Shown: piece by piece, positions 44,995 to 53,874 of the stretch
Numbering within the stretch: the first letter of the stretch is position 1
Layout: each line of letters begins with the position of its first letter
Assembly (NCBI GenBank): GCA_004322215.1
Contig: SCSM01000027.1
Coordinates: 1-64,000, forward strand
DNA length: 64,000 nt
Direction: 5' to 3'
Source: Bacteroidota bacterium
Lineage (GTDB): Bacteria; Bacteroidota; Ignavibacteria; Kapaibacteriales; UBA2268
Notes under the pieces: model-generated
Seen by the model: the letters and a program-made list of their open reading frames with translations, nothing else
Database searches by the model: none
What the model was told of the DNA's origin: nothing
Program-made: the position numbers and the translations under genes

Positions 44995-45173
44995 TGAAAC
45001 CTAAGGAACTGATAAAGCTTTTAGAGAAAGCTGGTTTTATCTTTATCCGTCAATCCGGCAGTCATGCCATTTATAAGAAAAGTGACGGCACAATGGTTGT
45101 TGTACCTATCCATAATCGAGATATACCATCCGGCACACTTCATGGGATTATGAAAGATGCCGGTTTGAAATAG
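44994..45173 (+). CDS. hicA: HicA-family mRNA interferase toxin
   Basis: The 59-aa protein (MKPKELIKLLEKAGFIFIRQ, then SGSHAIYKKSDG, VVVPIHNRDIPSGTLHGIMKDAGL) is a complete HicA with a dsRBD-like fold. The catalytic His is in SGSHAIY, followed by the P-x-H-x-x-x-I-P-x-G-T-L stretch. HicA cuts mRNA and tmRNA independently of the ribosome. It overlaps hicB by one base. Confidence 0.9.
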   Translation: MKPKELIKLLEKAGFIFIRQSGSHAIYKKSDGTMVVVPIHNRDIPSGTLHGIMKDAGLK

Positions 45174-45252
45174 AAATATATTTTTCATATTTAAATTTAT
45201 TTCTTTAAATTAAGAACGAAAATACTCCTTTAATAAACAATAAAGGTGCAAA

Positions 45253-46626
45253 ATGAAAAAGGCATCGGTACTTGTGTTTGTGATTTTTATCATAGTCTCT
45301 CTTCAGACTGCATTCTCAGAATATTGGGAAAAAACAAGTATCCCATCAGTCGGAATTAAAGCATTAGCTCTTTGTGATAATGACTCTTATATGAGCAATA
45401 ATGCTTTAATAGCCATAACAATTGATAATAAAATTTATCGTTTGAGATATGGCAACGGTATTCCTAACCAAAATGCCGAGGAGTTAAATCCTTCAATAGA
45501 TTCAATTGAATACACATCTATTGCTGCTTTGGATTCGACTATCTATTTAGGTACAAACAAAAATGGTATTTATTACAGTTCGGATATGGGTAATTCCTGG
45601 AACAATATTAAACAGAATATTGGAGATGAATATATATCTTCTATCTCAGTAAATAAACATTATAGTTATCCAAATAATATCATGAAATATATTTTGGTCG
45701 GAACCAAAAATGACTTATTTGTCTCTTATGATAATTCAAATCAGTGGAATAAAATGGATAATGAATTAAATGGTAAAGATATATATAAAATTTTTACCTT
45801 TGATGATATTAATTATGTGAGTGAAATGTGTGTTTTTATATCTACTAATGAATCGGAGGTATATGTTACTAATGATATGAATTTTAAATTTGAGAAAACT
45901 AATTTTTCTGTAAATGAAAAAGAGAAAATAAATTCCATAAGCGTTGATAATGAAAATAATATATATTATGCAATTTCTGATAGTGTACTATATAAATATG
46001 ATGATAATAGTACCTGGCAAGTTGAATCAATTGATTCGCAACCAAAGTTGATGAATACTATACTATCATTTCAACATGTTATATTGTGCGGTATCATTAA
46101 AGAAAAATTAAATAATTATAAACCGGAGGATTTTCCAATACCTTCTGGTAATAACTTATTTGTAAGCTCTATTGATAAAGGTATAAAATTATATAGTGAA
46201 AGGCAATTTGAAAAGTATTGGTTAGATGCTAATGATAGTATTAAAAATAAAAGTACGACATCTATTGTAGCAAATTCTGATAGATTTCAAGGAATATTCT
46301 TTGCGGGTACTCAAAACGAAGGTGTATATAAACTCGAGATAATAATTGGTAGTGTTAATTTTTCAGACAATAATTTTGACTTAAACCTCATCAGCAGCAA
46401 CGACCAACTCGTAAAGTTGAAGCTGAATCTTATTTCCGATGATTATGTCACTCTTGAATTATATGATTTGCAGGGGAATAAAGTCAAAGAAATATATAAG
46501 GATTATCTTTCGGAAGGTGAACACAATCTCGACCTCGACATCAGCGATATGCAGTCAGGCATTTACTTCATCAAACTTCAGATGAATGGAAGAACGACAG
46601 TGAAGAAGATGCTGGTGGTGAGGTAA
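45253..46626 (+). CDS. Secreted propeller-like protein with T9SS type A sorting domain
   Basis: The 457-aa product has a signal peptide (VLVFVIFIIVSLQTAFS) and Shine-Dalgarno-like AAAGGTG before the ATG. The body has weak Asp-box/two-bladed repeats (NGIYYSSDMGNSWNNI; NDLFVSYDNSNQWNKM; VYVTNDMNFKFEK), as in BNR propellers but degenerate. The C-terminal ~80 residues (LISSNDQLVKLKLNLISDDYVTLELYDLQGNKV ... SDMQSGIYFIKLQMNGRTTVKKMLVVR) are a standard T9SS type A signal. It is likely surface-exposed. It is higher in AT than the T9SS domain, which keeps normal codon use. Confidence 0.82.
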   Translation: MKKASVLVFVIFIIVSLQTAFSEYWEKTSIPSVGIKALALCDNDSYMSNNALIAITIDNKIYRLRYGNGIPNQNAEELNPSIDSIEYTSIAALDSTIYLGTNKNGIYYSSDMGNSWNNIKQNIGDEYISSISVNKHYSYPNNIMKYILVGTKNDLFVSYDNSNQWNKMDNELNGKDIYKIFTFDDINYVSEMCVFISTNESEVYVTNDMNFKFEKTNFSVNEKEKINSISVDNENNIYYAISDSVLYKYDDNSTWQVESIDSQPKLMNTILSFQHVILCGIIKEKLNNYKPEDFPIPSGNNLFVSSIDKGIKLYSERQFEKYWLDANDSIKNKSTTSIVANSDRFQGIFFAGTQNEGVYKLEIIIGSVNFSDNNFDLNLISSNDQLVKLKLNLISDDYVTLELYDLQGNKVKEIYKDYLSEGEHNLDLDISDMQSGIYFIKLQMNGRTTVKKMLVVR

Positions 46627-46697
46627 AATTTTTAATAAATAAAACCCCCTGTATCCCCCTTTGAAAAATGGGGCAATTCTGTTGGCATTTTAATGAA

Positions 46698-46901
46698 CTA
46701 TACTGACAAGGTTTTAGATAATTTGATATTTTCTTTTATTATTGAATTTACAACATCCTGAACATCTTTATTCTTTTTTTCTGCGAGCTTTTCAACAAAA
46801 CTCTTTATATCGGGTTCGAGGTAAATGGGAATGTTAAAGACGGCATCCTTTCTATAAAATTTACCCCTTTCACCTTTCGAAAAATCATATTCTTTTTTCA
46901 T
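46698..46901 (-). CDS. Putative CopG/RHH-like antitoxin of a DUF2283 pair
   Basis: The 67-aa protein begins MKKEYDFSKGERGKFYRKDAVFNIPIYL, the D-F-S-K-G-x-R-G-K-F lead-in of a family of ribbon-helix-helix-type antitoxins. A helical part follows (EPDIKSFVEKLAEKKNKDVQDVVNSIIKENI) that fits an RHH dimer. It lies 27 bases downstream of the DUF2283-like ORF on the same strand. The pairing is a plausible toxin-antitoxin module, but which partner would be toxic is unclear. Confidence 0.65.
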   Translation of the reverse strand: MKKEYDFSKGERGKFYRKDAVFNIPIYLEPDIKSFVEKLAEKKNKDVQDVVNSIIKENIKLSKTLSV

Positions 46902-46928
46902 ATCATATCAAAAATAATCAGGCAATAG

Positions 46929-47117
46929 TTACTTGTTGAAAAGACAAATCGGAAACATTTGCAATTTTTTTGCATGCTCTAAAGTCATAGAGATTATGTT
47001 ACCGCTTTTATCAGGCTCATTCAGTTTGTTCTCATTCAGGTTTTTGGATTCAGCAATCTCATTATCATTAAAATTAAACAATAAAGTATCGCTATCCTGA
47101 AAATATTTTATTTGCAT
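46929..47117 (-). CDS. DUF2283-like small protein
   Basis: The 62-aa protein starts MQIKYFQDSDTLLFNFNDNEIAESKNLNEN, the DUF2283 pattern (Y-D-x-x-x-D-x-L-Y/F-x-x-F/L), and contains DKSGNIISMTLEHAKKL in place of the usual D-x-x-G-R-I-V-G-I-E. DUF2283 genes often sit next to toxin-antitoxin genes. The C-terminus (QMFPICLFNK) is short. It precedes the CopG-like gene on the minus strand and diverges from the siroheme genes. Confidence 0.65.
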   Translation of the reverse strand: MQIKYFQDSDTLLFNFNDNEIAESKNLNENKLNEPDKSGNIISMTLEHAKKLQMFPICLFNK

Positions 47118-47262
47118 TATTTTTTCTACTTAATTTATTAATTTTATTTGACGTCAGATAGTAATCTTAATTTTATATGAATTGTAATATTACGACTATT
47201 TATGATTACAGATTTATTATTGCCTTCTTGTATTTATTATATAAATCCTTAATTTTAAATAT

Positions 47263-47916
47263 ATGAAAGAGAAATCTGCAAAATATTTCCCTGTGCTTAT
47301 TGATTTGAGCCGCTATCCAGCACTGGTTATCGGTGGTGGTACTATAGCGTATCGAAAAGTAAAGAATCTGCTCGAATTCAATGGCAATATGACAGTAATA
47401 GCTCCGGAATTTTGCGATGAATTAATTAATCTCCTCAATGAAATGAAAATTGATGTTATAAAAAGGAAATATGAGAAAGGTGATATAAAAGGATGCAAAC
47501 TGGTTTTCGCAGCTACAGGAGATGAGGGGGTTGATAAACAAATATATGATGAGTGCATAGAGGAAGATGCTTTGCTAAATGTTGCTGATGTTCCCGAACT
47601 CTGCAATTTCATTATGCCTTCATTCATCAAAAAAGGAGATTTCACTGTTGCAGTCAGTTCGCAGGGAAAATCCCCTTTTTTCGTTAAGGCGATGAAGAAA
47701 AAGATTGAAGCTTCTCTTCCTGAAAATATTGAGCAAATTACTGAACTTGCTTCAGAATTCAGAAACCGGCTAATGAAGGAGAATCTATATTCGAATGAGC
47801 AATTAAGAAATAAATTAATTGACAAATTTCTCAAAACTGATTGGGATTCGATAATAAATGAGAATGGGATTGAAGCGGCTCGGCAGACTATGAATGAAAT
47901 TCTGATGGAAAGATAG
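47263..47916 (+). CDS. Precorrin-2 dehydrogenase / sirohydrochlorin ferrochelatase (CysG N-domain, Met8-like)
   Basis: The 217-aa protein uses NAD to oxidise precorrin-2 and inserts iron to give siroheme. The NAD-binding Rossmann start VIGGGTIAYRKVKNLLEFN lies at about 22-40. LVFAATGDEGVDKQIYDEC and NVADVPELCNFIMPSFIKKGDFTVAVSSQGKSPFFVKAMKKKIEASLP are the standard dimerisation and active-site segments. It ends directly before the CobA-HemD fusion, with no intergenic base, so the two are one operon. Confidence 0.92.
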   Translation: MKEKSAKYFPVLIDLSRYPALVIGGGTIAYRKVKNLLEFNGNMTVIAPEFCDELINLLNEMKIDVIKRKYEKGDIKGCKLVFAATGDEGVDKQIYDECIEEDALLNVADVPELCNFIMPSFIKKGDFTVAVSSQGKSPFFVKAMKKKIEASLPENIEQITELASEFRNRLMKENLYSNEQLRNKLIDKFLKTDWDSIINENGIEAARQTMNEILMER

Positions 47917-49473
47917 ATGAAAAAAAAAGGTATTGTATATTTAGTAGGTGCAGGTCCCGGTGACGCCGGATTGATTACAGTCAAAGGGTTGAACCGGCTT
48001 AGAGAAGCTGATGTTGTATTGCATGATAATCTCGCTAATTCAATTTTACTGACTGAATGTAAATCAGATTGTGAAAAAATATTTGTCGGAAAGGAAGCAG
48101 GACTTCACCATGTTACTCAGGACAAAACAACAGAGCTGTTAATCAATAAAGCAAAAAAGGGGAAAAAAGTTGTACGTCTCAAAGGTGGCGACCCTCTTAT
48201 ATTCGGCAGAGGTTCTGAGGAAGCAATTGCTCTTCAAAAAGCAGGTATTGATTTTGAAATCATTCCCGGTGTTACTGCCGCATCCGGAGCTTCGGCTTAT
48301 GCAGGAATACCTCTAACTCACAGGAATCTGGTTGCTCAAACCGTATTCGTTACAGCACATGAACAGTCGGATAAAACCGCACCCAAGGTTGATTGGCATT
48401 CACTTGCTAAAATGAAAAACACTACACTCGTCATTTATATGGGTGTTTCTCAGATTCAATCCGTTACCGAAAAGCTTATAACAGCAGGTATGTCAGAAAA
48501 CACTTCTGCATCTGTAATCGAGAACGCCACTCTCAATTCACAGAGAACTTTTGTTACAACAATTAAAGAACTGTCAAAGACAGTAGAATCGAATAACGTA
48601 AAACCACCCGCTATATTCATTATAGGACCAACGGGTGATAGCTATAAACAGATGGGTTGGTTTGAAAACAAACCTCTTCACGGAAAAAGAATTGTTTGCA
48701 CGAGAGCAGAAGACCAGAGCCAATCACTTTTCAACCTTCTTAATGAAAAAGGGACTGTGGTAGTGCCGTTCAGTACTATTAAAACAAAACTATCAATTCC
48801 AAAAATGAAAATTAAAACTTTATTTTTAAAACATAAATTCGACTGGATTGTATTTTCAAGTGAAAATGGTGTAAGATATTTCTATGAGTTATTAAGGAAT
48901 GAAATACTGGATTCCCGATTACTGAGCGGAATAAAAGTAGCGGCTATTGGCTCTGGTACAGGTAAAAAGCTGAATGAACATGGAATTCAACCCGATTTTG
49001 TACCAAAGAATTTTACTTCGGAATCGCTTGTAAAAGAATTATCAAAAAAAGTAAACCTGAAAGGAAAAAATATTCTTCGTGTTAAAGGTAATTTCCTGAA
49101 TGACCCTTTGACAGAAGGTTTATCAAGTTGTGGAGCTAAAGTAACTACTTATGAAGTATATAAAACATTCAAAGCAAAACCTGACAAGCATACAATCAAA
49201 GACCTGCTTAATAAGAAAGCCGATGCAGTATTGTTTACGAGTATGTCAACTGTAACAAACTTTTTTGATATACTCGGAAATAATAAATCACTTGCGTTAT
49301 TAAATAATTCCATTACACTTGCGATTGGACCTGTTACAGCAGAAGAATTGAATCGCAGAGGAGTTAAAAAAGTTTGTATTTCAAAGGTTCATACCATTGA
49401 TGGTATGGTGGAAGAGTTAGTGAGAATTATTACTTATTCCAAAGATAAACATAAATTGGTATTTAAAGATTGA
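47917..49473 (+). CDS. cobA/hemD: Uroporphyrinogen-III methyltransferase fused to uroporphyrinogen-III synthase
   Basis: This 518-aa fusion carries two consecutive steps. Residues about 1-250 are the SUMT/CobA domain (IVYLVGAGPGDAGLITVKGLNRLREADVVLHDNL; GGDPLIFGRGSEE; IPLTHR), which methylates uroporphyrinogen III with SAM to precorrin-2. Residues about 260-518 are a HemD domain (GKRIVCTRAEDQSQSLFNLL ... ILRVKGNFLNDPLTEGL ... VLFTSMSTVTNFF), which cyclises hydroxymethylbilane. With the preceding Met8-like gene this gives a route from hydroxymethylbilane to siroheme. hemA, hemB and hemC are not in the window. Siroheme serves sulfite or nitrite reductases. Confidence 0.93.
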   Translation: MKKKGIVYLVGAGPGDAGLITVKGLNRLREADVVLHDNLANSILLTECKSDCEKIFVGKEAGLHHVTQDKTTELLINKAKKGKKVVRLKGGDPLIFGRGSEEAIALQKAGIDFEIIPGVTAASGASAYAGIPLTHRNLVAQTVFVTAHEQSDKTAPKVDWHSLAKMKNTTLVIYMGVSQIQSVTEKLITAGMSENTSASVIENATLNSQRTFVTTIKELSKTVESNNVKPPAIFIIGPTGDSYKQMGWFENKPLHGKRIVCTRAEDQSQSLFNLLNEKGTVVVPFSTIKTKLSIPKMKIKTLFLKHKFDWIVFSSENGVRYFYELLRNEILDSRLLSGIKVAAIGSGTGKKLNEHGIQPDFVPKNFTSESLVKELSKKVNLKGKNILRVKGNFLNDPLTEGLSSCGAKVTTYEVYKTFKAKPDKHTIKDLLNKKADAVLFTSMSTVTNFFDILGNNKSLALLNNSITLAIGPVTAEELNRRGVKKVCISKVHTIDGMVEELVRIITYSKDKHKLVFKD

Positions 49474-49510
49474 TTTCTCAATTCAATTGTCTTAAAAATC
49501 ATTATTCTGA

Positions 49511-50371
49511 TTATTTTGTTTTTTTCTGGAGCTTAATAATGAAAATGTAGAGCCAGTATTTCCCTGTTACATAATAAACATCTTTTTCCGGATTATAAGC
49601 TATCCCGTTGAATACATCGACATTTTCATTTATTATAAATTTCCTCAAAAAAGAGAAGTCCAGGTATCCGATTACATTTCCTGTTATTGGGTCAATTCGA
49701 ACTATCCTGTCCTCAGTCCAGATATTGGCGAACAATTCTCCATTTATCATTTCGAGTTCATTCAGGTTTTCCACAGGTGTATTGCCATCATAAACACTGA
49801 CCTGGCGAACAATCTGAAAGTCATCCGGGTTTATGAATTTCAGAACATTAGAGCCATCGGACATCACAAGGAGGGAATTAAAATTAGTCAATCCCCAACC
49901 CTCGCCATTGTAATTGAAACTGCCTACCATATTGAATGATTCCAAATCATATACAAAGCACAAATTCGATAGCCATGTTAACTGATAAATCTTATTATTG
50001 AGGATTGTCATACCTTCTGCAAAATGTTCAGGTGCTACTGAAATTCTCTTCAAAACTTTTCCTGTTGCTGTATCGAGTTTCCTTAATGAAGATTCACCTC
50101 TCAATCCGGTGCTTTCGTACAAGTACCCTTTATAATAGTACAAACCTTGTGTAAAAGAACCTTCCTCGTGATTGATTTTTCCTATCAGCACCGGCTCATA
50201 AATTTTTGTTCTGTCTAAGTAATGAGCAAAAGTAATATTACGGGATGAATCGGTTGATACATTCATTGTTGTATCTTTCTTTTCTAATGTTTGTTCACCA
50301 TCTCTTTTAGTGCCGTTACATGAGAATGACAATAAAAGCATAGCAAAACTTATTATGATAATTAATTTCAT
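49511..50371 (-). CDS. Glutaminyl-peptide cyclotransferase, lipoprotein
   Basis: The 286-aa protein has the bacterial/plant-type glutamine cyclotransferase propeller: IGKINHEEGSFTQGLYYYKGYLYESTGLRGESSLRKLD, HFAEGMTILNNKIYQLTW, GWGLTNFNSLLVMSDGSNVLKFI and NGIAYNPEKDVYYVTGKYW, the family's signature strands. It makes N-terminal pyroglutamate from Gln. The N-terminus (MKLIIIISFAMLLLSFSCNG) is a lipoprotein signal with the Cys at 18. Pyroglutamate formation on exported proteins is common in Bacteroidota, where many mature T9SS cargos begin with Gln (compare the SAQ/NAQ/ASAQ cleavage sites nearby). Confidence 0.91.
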   Translation of the reverse strand: MKLIIIISFAMLLLSFSCNGTKRDGEQTLEKKDTTMNVSTDSSRNITFAHYLDRTKIYEPVLIGKINHEEGSFTQGLYYYKGYLYESTGLRGESSLRKLDTATGKVLKRISVAPEHFAEGMTILNNKIYQLTWLSNLCFVYDLESFNMVGSFNYNGEGWGLTNFNSLLVMSDGSNVLKFINPDDFQIVRQVSVYDGNTPVENLNELEMINGELFANIWTEDRIVRIDPITGNVIGYLDFSFLRKFIINENVDVFNGIAYNPEKDVYYVTGKYWLYIFIIKLQKKTK

Positions 50372-50474
50372 TTATTTCAATAGATAGATTATGTTTATTA
50401 AAATTGTACCTTTTTTAGATTGGCACAACAAAATGCAAACTTAAAAAAATTTCATTTTATAATTTGAAAATTTA

Positions 50475-50482
50475 TAATTTTG
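50475..50482 (+). promoter_or_regulatory. Possible TAnnTTTG -7 box for rsgA-mnmE
   Basis: TAATTTTG fits the -7 consensus, 28 bases before the rsgA ATG at 50511. No -33 TTG at the right spacing was found. Confidence 0.33.
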
Positions 50483-50510
50483 AATTCTTATTAATATAAT
50501 TTAATTAACT

Positions 50511-51548
50511 ATGCCGAGAATAACAGAAGAATTAGAACATCATGCTAAGAAGCAGTCTTTCAGGTATGACAAGCAAAGCCAATCGAAGCTCGTCAGACAG
50601 AGCGGAAAATTGCCCGAAGATACAGTAGAAGGTATTGTAGTCCAATCCATCGGCAAGGACTTTATTGTGAAATTAGTAAGTGATGAGAACGTTAATCAAA
50701 TCGTTGAATGTGTTACAGCGGGAAAAATCATATCTGAAAATGATAACTCATCCATGGTAGCAGTCGGAGACAGAGTCGGTGCTGTTATAACCAAAAAAGC
50801 AAATGATTTAAGTACCGGTAAAATTGTTCATGTTTATCCCAGGACAAATTGCTTTTCGCGAACTACTGTTTATAAGCAGAGCCGCGAAGATATTCTTGCA
50901 GCAAACATTGATAGAATACTTATTTTTTCCGCTACTGCCGACCCACAATACAACAGAAGATTCATTGACCGGCTCTTGATAACAGCCGAACTTAATCTTG
51001 TAGAACCAGCAATTTGCATTAATAAAATAGACCTCTTATATGATGATATGTTAAAAAATGATTTTGAAGTTTATAATAATCTTGGAATAAAAGTATTTTT
51101 TATTTCTGCATTGAAAGAAAAAGGACTTGAGCAAATTAAGGATTTTATAAAGGATGGTATAACGCTTTTATGCGGTGCATCCGGAACCGGGAAATCAACA
51201 TTGATAAACAGATTATCAGGAAACATTATTCAGAAAGTAACCGATATCAGCGACAAAACCAGTAAAGGTAAACACACAACCAGTGCAACAAGAATGCTCG
51301 AATATGAAAGTGGAGCTAAAATTATTGATACTCCCGGCTTGAGAGAGTTTGCTTTGTGGGGATTGACAAAAAACGAAGTTGCACTTTATTTCCATGAATT
51401 TGATTCATTAAGTCCCCATTGCCGTTATACACCATGCACTCATACTCACGAACCGGATTGTGCCGTTAAGGATGCGTATGAGAATGAATTAATTGATTCA
51501 CAGAGATATGAAAGCTATTTGAATATTTTTGATAGTTTGGATGAATAA
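50511..51548 (+). CDS. rsgA: Ribosome small-subunit-dependent GTPase RsgA
   Basis: RsgA is a circularly permuted GTPase that helps late 30S maturation. The 345-aa product has an N-terminal OB fold (about 35-115), then NKID (171-174), the P-loop GASGTGKST (222-230), DTPGLREFALWG and the zinc-binding motif HCRYTPCTHTHEPDC. The order NKxD, then P-loop, is the permuted arrangement. Its stop overlaps the mnmE start by 8 bases. Confidence 0.95.
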   Translation: MPRITEELEHHAKKQSFRYDKQSQSKLVRQSGKLPEDTVEGIVVQSIGKDFIVKLVSDENVNQIVECVTAGKIISENDNSSMVAVGDRVGAVITKKANDLSTGKIVHVYPRTNCFSRTTVYKQSREDILAANIDRILIFSATADPQYNRRFIDRLLITAELNLVEPAICINKIDLLYDDMLKNDFEVYNNLGIKVFFISALKEKGLEQIKDFIKDGITLLCGASGTGKSTLINRLSGNIIQKVTDISDKTSKGKHTTSATRMLEYESGAKIIDTPGLREFALWGLTKNEVALYFHEFDSLSPHCRYTPCTHTHEPDCAVKDAYENELIDSQRYESYLNIFDSLDE

Positions 51549-52905
51549 AACAATTACAGCATTGGCAACACCACCGGGTGTAGGAGGAATAGCAGTCTTA
51601 AGGGTTTCCGGCGATGAGGCAATTTCTATTGCCGATTCATGCTTCATCGGTAAAATACGTTTGAAAGATGCGAAATCCCACACTGTTCATTTTGGAAATA
51701 TTCAATTTAATAACAGAATAATTGATACTGTTACTGCCACAATATTTCGTTCACCAAAATCATACACGGGTGAGGATGTTGTAGAAATCTCCTGCCATGG
51801 GGGAATGGTGGTGGCATCCGAAATAATTGAAGTACTGATTTCATTGGGTGCGGTTCAGGCAGAGGCAGGTGAATTTACTAAACGTGCATTTTTAAATGGT
51901 AAGCTTGATTTGACACAGGTCGAAGCAGTCGCAGATATTATCCATTCTCTATCTGTCCCGGGATGTATGACTGCAGCAAGGCAATTGGCAGGAGAATTTA
52001 CTGCAAGATTAAAAGGATTGAGACAAAAACTGCTTGATATTGCATCACTTCTCGAACTCGAGCTAGACTTTTCAGAGGAAGACATTGAATTTACAAACCG
52101 TGAAAATATCAAATCTTTAATAATTGAGGCAAAAGATTACTGCAATGAATTGGCTGACTCATTCAAATCGGCAGAGATTCTTCGTTCGGGTTATTTTGTT
52201 GCTATTGCAGGATATCCGAATTCAGGAAAATCTACATTGTTCAACACACTTTTGCAAAGGAAGAGGGCTATCGTAAGCGAAATTCCCGGTACAACGAGGG
52301 ATTACCTCGAAGAAATGATTTATATTAACGGTATTGCGATACGCCTGACTGACACAGCCGGTTTGCGACCAACTGAAAATATAATTGAAATCGAAGGTAT
52401 TAAGCTTGTTGAAACCGTTCTCGAACAATCCGATTTGATTCTTATAATCAATGATATGTCAATATCACCCGACCATTCCGATAAGCTGCTTAACAGAATT
52501 AAATTAAAATATCCCAATTCGAAAGTATATCTATTACAGAATAAAATTGACAAGATAGATTCCGCCAAATTTGAATCAATTCCGAAAGAATACGAAAATG
52601 AAATAAGAATTTCGGCAAAGAAAGGGAATGGTATTGATTCCCTGAAAACCATTCTCGAAAATGAAGCGTCACAAAGCATTGACAGAACAAAAGATATCCT
52701 GGTCAATCAGCGTCATGCTCTACTTCTTCGGCAAGCATCCTCTGAACTTGATAATGCATTCTCATCACTCGATTCAAATCTTGAAAATGAAATTATTGCA
52801 ATTGACATCCGAAGTGCTGCCAAAACACTCGGGGATATAACCGGCGACACATGGAATGAAGACGTACTCAACAACATATTCTCCCGTTTTTGTATCGGGA
52901 AATAA
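51541..52905 (+). CDS. mnmE: tRNA modification GTPase MnmE
   Basis: MnmE works with MnmG to install the 5-carboxymethylaminomethyl group on U34 of several tRNAs. The ATG at 51541 (MNKTITALATPPGVGGIAVLRV) gives 454 aa, the family length; it overlaps the end of rsgA. The N-terminal tetrahydrofolate domain has GEFTKRAFLNGKLDLTQVEAVADII; the inserted G domain has GYPNSGKSTLFN and DTAGLRPTEN; and the C-terminus FSRFCIGK is the catalytic Cys motif. mnmG is not in the window. Confidence 0.96.
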   Translation: MNKTITALATPPGVGGIAVLRVSGDEAISIADSCFIGKIRLKDAKSHTVHFGNIQFNNRIIDTVTATIFRSPKSYTGEDVVEISCHGGMVVASEIIEVLISLGAVQAEAGEFTKRAFLNGKLDLTQVEAVADIIHSLSVPGCMTAARQLAGEFTARLKGLRQKLLDIASLLELELDFSEEDIEFTNRENIKSLIIEAKDYCNELADSFKSAEILRSGYFVAIAGYPNSGKSTLFNTLLQRKRAIVSEIPGTTRDYLEEMIYINGIAIRLTDTAGLRPTENIIEIEGIKLVETVLEQSDLILIINDMSISPDHSDKLLNRIKLKYPNSKVYLLQNKIDKIDSAKFESIPKEYENEIRISAKKGNGIDSLKTILENEASQSIDRTKDILVNQRHALLLRQASSELDNAFSSLDSNLENEIIAIDIRSAAKTLGDITGDTWNEDVLNNIFSRFCIGK

Positions 52906-53250
52906 TTAGAAGTAATTTTAAATTTTGATTTTTGAATTTTGAATTAAGGTAAAATATTAGGAAAATAGATAATAATATAGTAAAAACAGTAAGAATTATT
53001 CTTTAGCAATCTTTAAAATATATATTATAATCAATTCAAAATATATCCAAAATTCAAAATTAATAATTCAACATTAAAAATTGACTAAAATCAACCTTTT
53101 CCCAATTCCCCTCTCCCAAAATGCCGAATTATTTAATAATTCTTTGATAAAATAATAAAATTTACTAAATTTCGTTATCATTATATTTTTAAAGAGGCAA
53201 TAAATTGATATAATTTTGTTTAGAATTAATCATAAATATAGTGTGCAAAT
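52906..53250. other. AT-rich non-coding gap after mnmE
   Basis: 345 bases of low-complexity DNA. The TTTTGATTTTTGAATTTTGAATT string near 52923-52945 and its reverse-type copies (CAAAATTCAAAATT near 53053) recall stretches after mraY, the 34814 T9SS gene and the M23 gene. A TCCCCTCTCCC tract lies at about 53106-53116. No gene or terminator was seen. Confidence 0.55.
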
Positions 53251-53748
53251 TTGCCGGAACAGAAAAAAAATACAGACACTCAAAACATAGCTCAGCAATT
53301 GCTCAATTCAATTGGCAGGTCTCCTAATGCTAAGGATGTTCTTATTATAGATGATGACAAGTGGATTCACCGCATCGTCAGCAGTTGCCTGAAGAGCTGG
53401 GGATTCAATCCGATATCGGCTTACGACCCGGTCGAAGGATTGGCAGCAGCCATTCAAAGCCCTCCTTTAATAATCATTCTCGACATTTTGATGCCAATGA
53501 TGAACGGAGATGTTTTACTGAAAGTGCTGAAGAAACTCGATAATACAAGTCAGATACCTACTATAATAATGTCAGGAGCAATAAGCCGCGAAATATTCGG
53601 AGTAGCATTGAAGGACGGTGCTTCAGCATTCATATCCAAGCCGATTACACAGGAAAAACTTCTCGAAAAAATCAAAGAATCACTCGGATTAGCCGTTACT
53701 TACGACCCGAGCATCGGCAAAGCGTTTTTTACAGCAGAAACTAATTAA
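53251..53748 (+). CDS. Single-domain response regulator
   Basis: The 165-aa protein is one receiver domain (about residues 28-142). Acidic pocket D34-D35-D36 (LIIDDDKW), phospho-acceptor Asp78 (ILDILMPMMNG), Ser108 (MSGA) and Lys130 (SKP) are all present. There is a polar N-terminal tail and a short C-terminal extension (VTYDPSIGKAFFTAETN), but no output domain, so it likely acts by protein contact in a phosphorelay. No histidine kinase gene adjoins. The start is a TTG at 53251; no better in-frame ATG lies before the conserved core. Confidence 0.88.
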   Translation: MPEQKKNTDTQNIAQQLLNSIGRSPNAKDVLIIDDDKWIHRIVSSCLKSWGFNPISAYDPVEGLAAAIQSPPLIIILDILMPMMNGDVLLKVLKKLDNTSQIPTIIMSGAISREIFGVALKDGASAFISKPITQEKLLEKIKESLGLAVTYDPSIGKAFFTAETN

Positions 53749-53874
53749 ATATAAAATAAATTATTTTACATAATACAACGCGACATAAAGAATTCCCTCA
53801 TAAGCTAAAGGGTAAAAGTAGGGAATGTTATATATAATTTCGGATTATGAAATAAGATTTAAAGGGTTGTTAAA

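Noticed and set aside
46640-46690. CCCCCTTTGAAAAATGGGG stem as terminator between the T9SS gene and the CopG-like gene
   Set aside because: It can form a weak stem but has no T-run in the right place and pairs poorly; noted only as a possible dispersed repeat.
47313-47984. 223-codon open frame on the minus strand across the siroheme gene
   Set aside because: The opposite strand encodes a clear Met8-like protein with conserved motifs; the minus-strand translation is Ser/Phe-rich without domain signals, typical of an antisense shadow.
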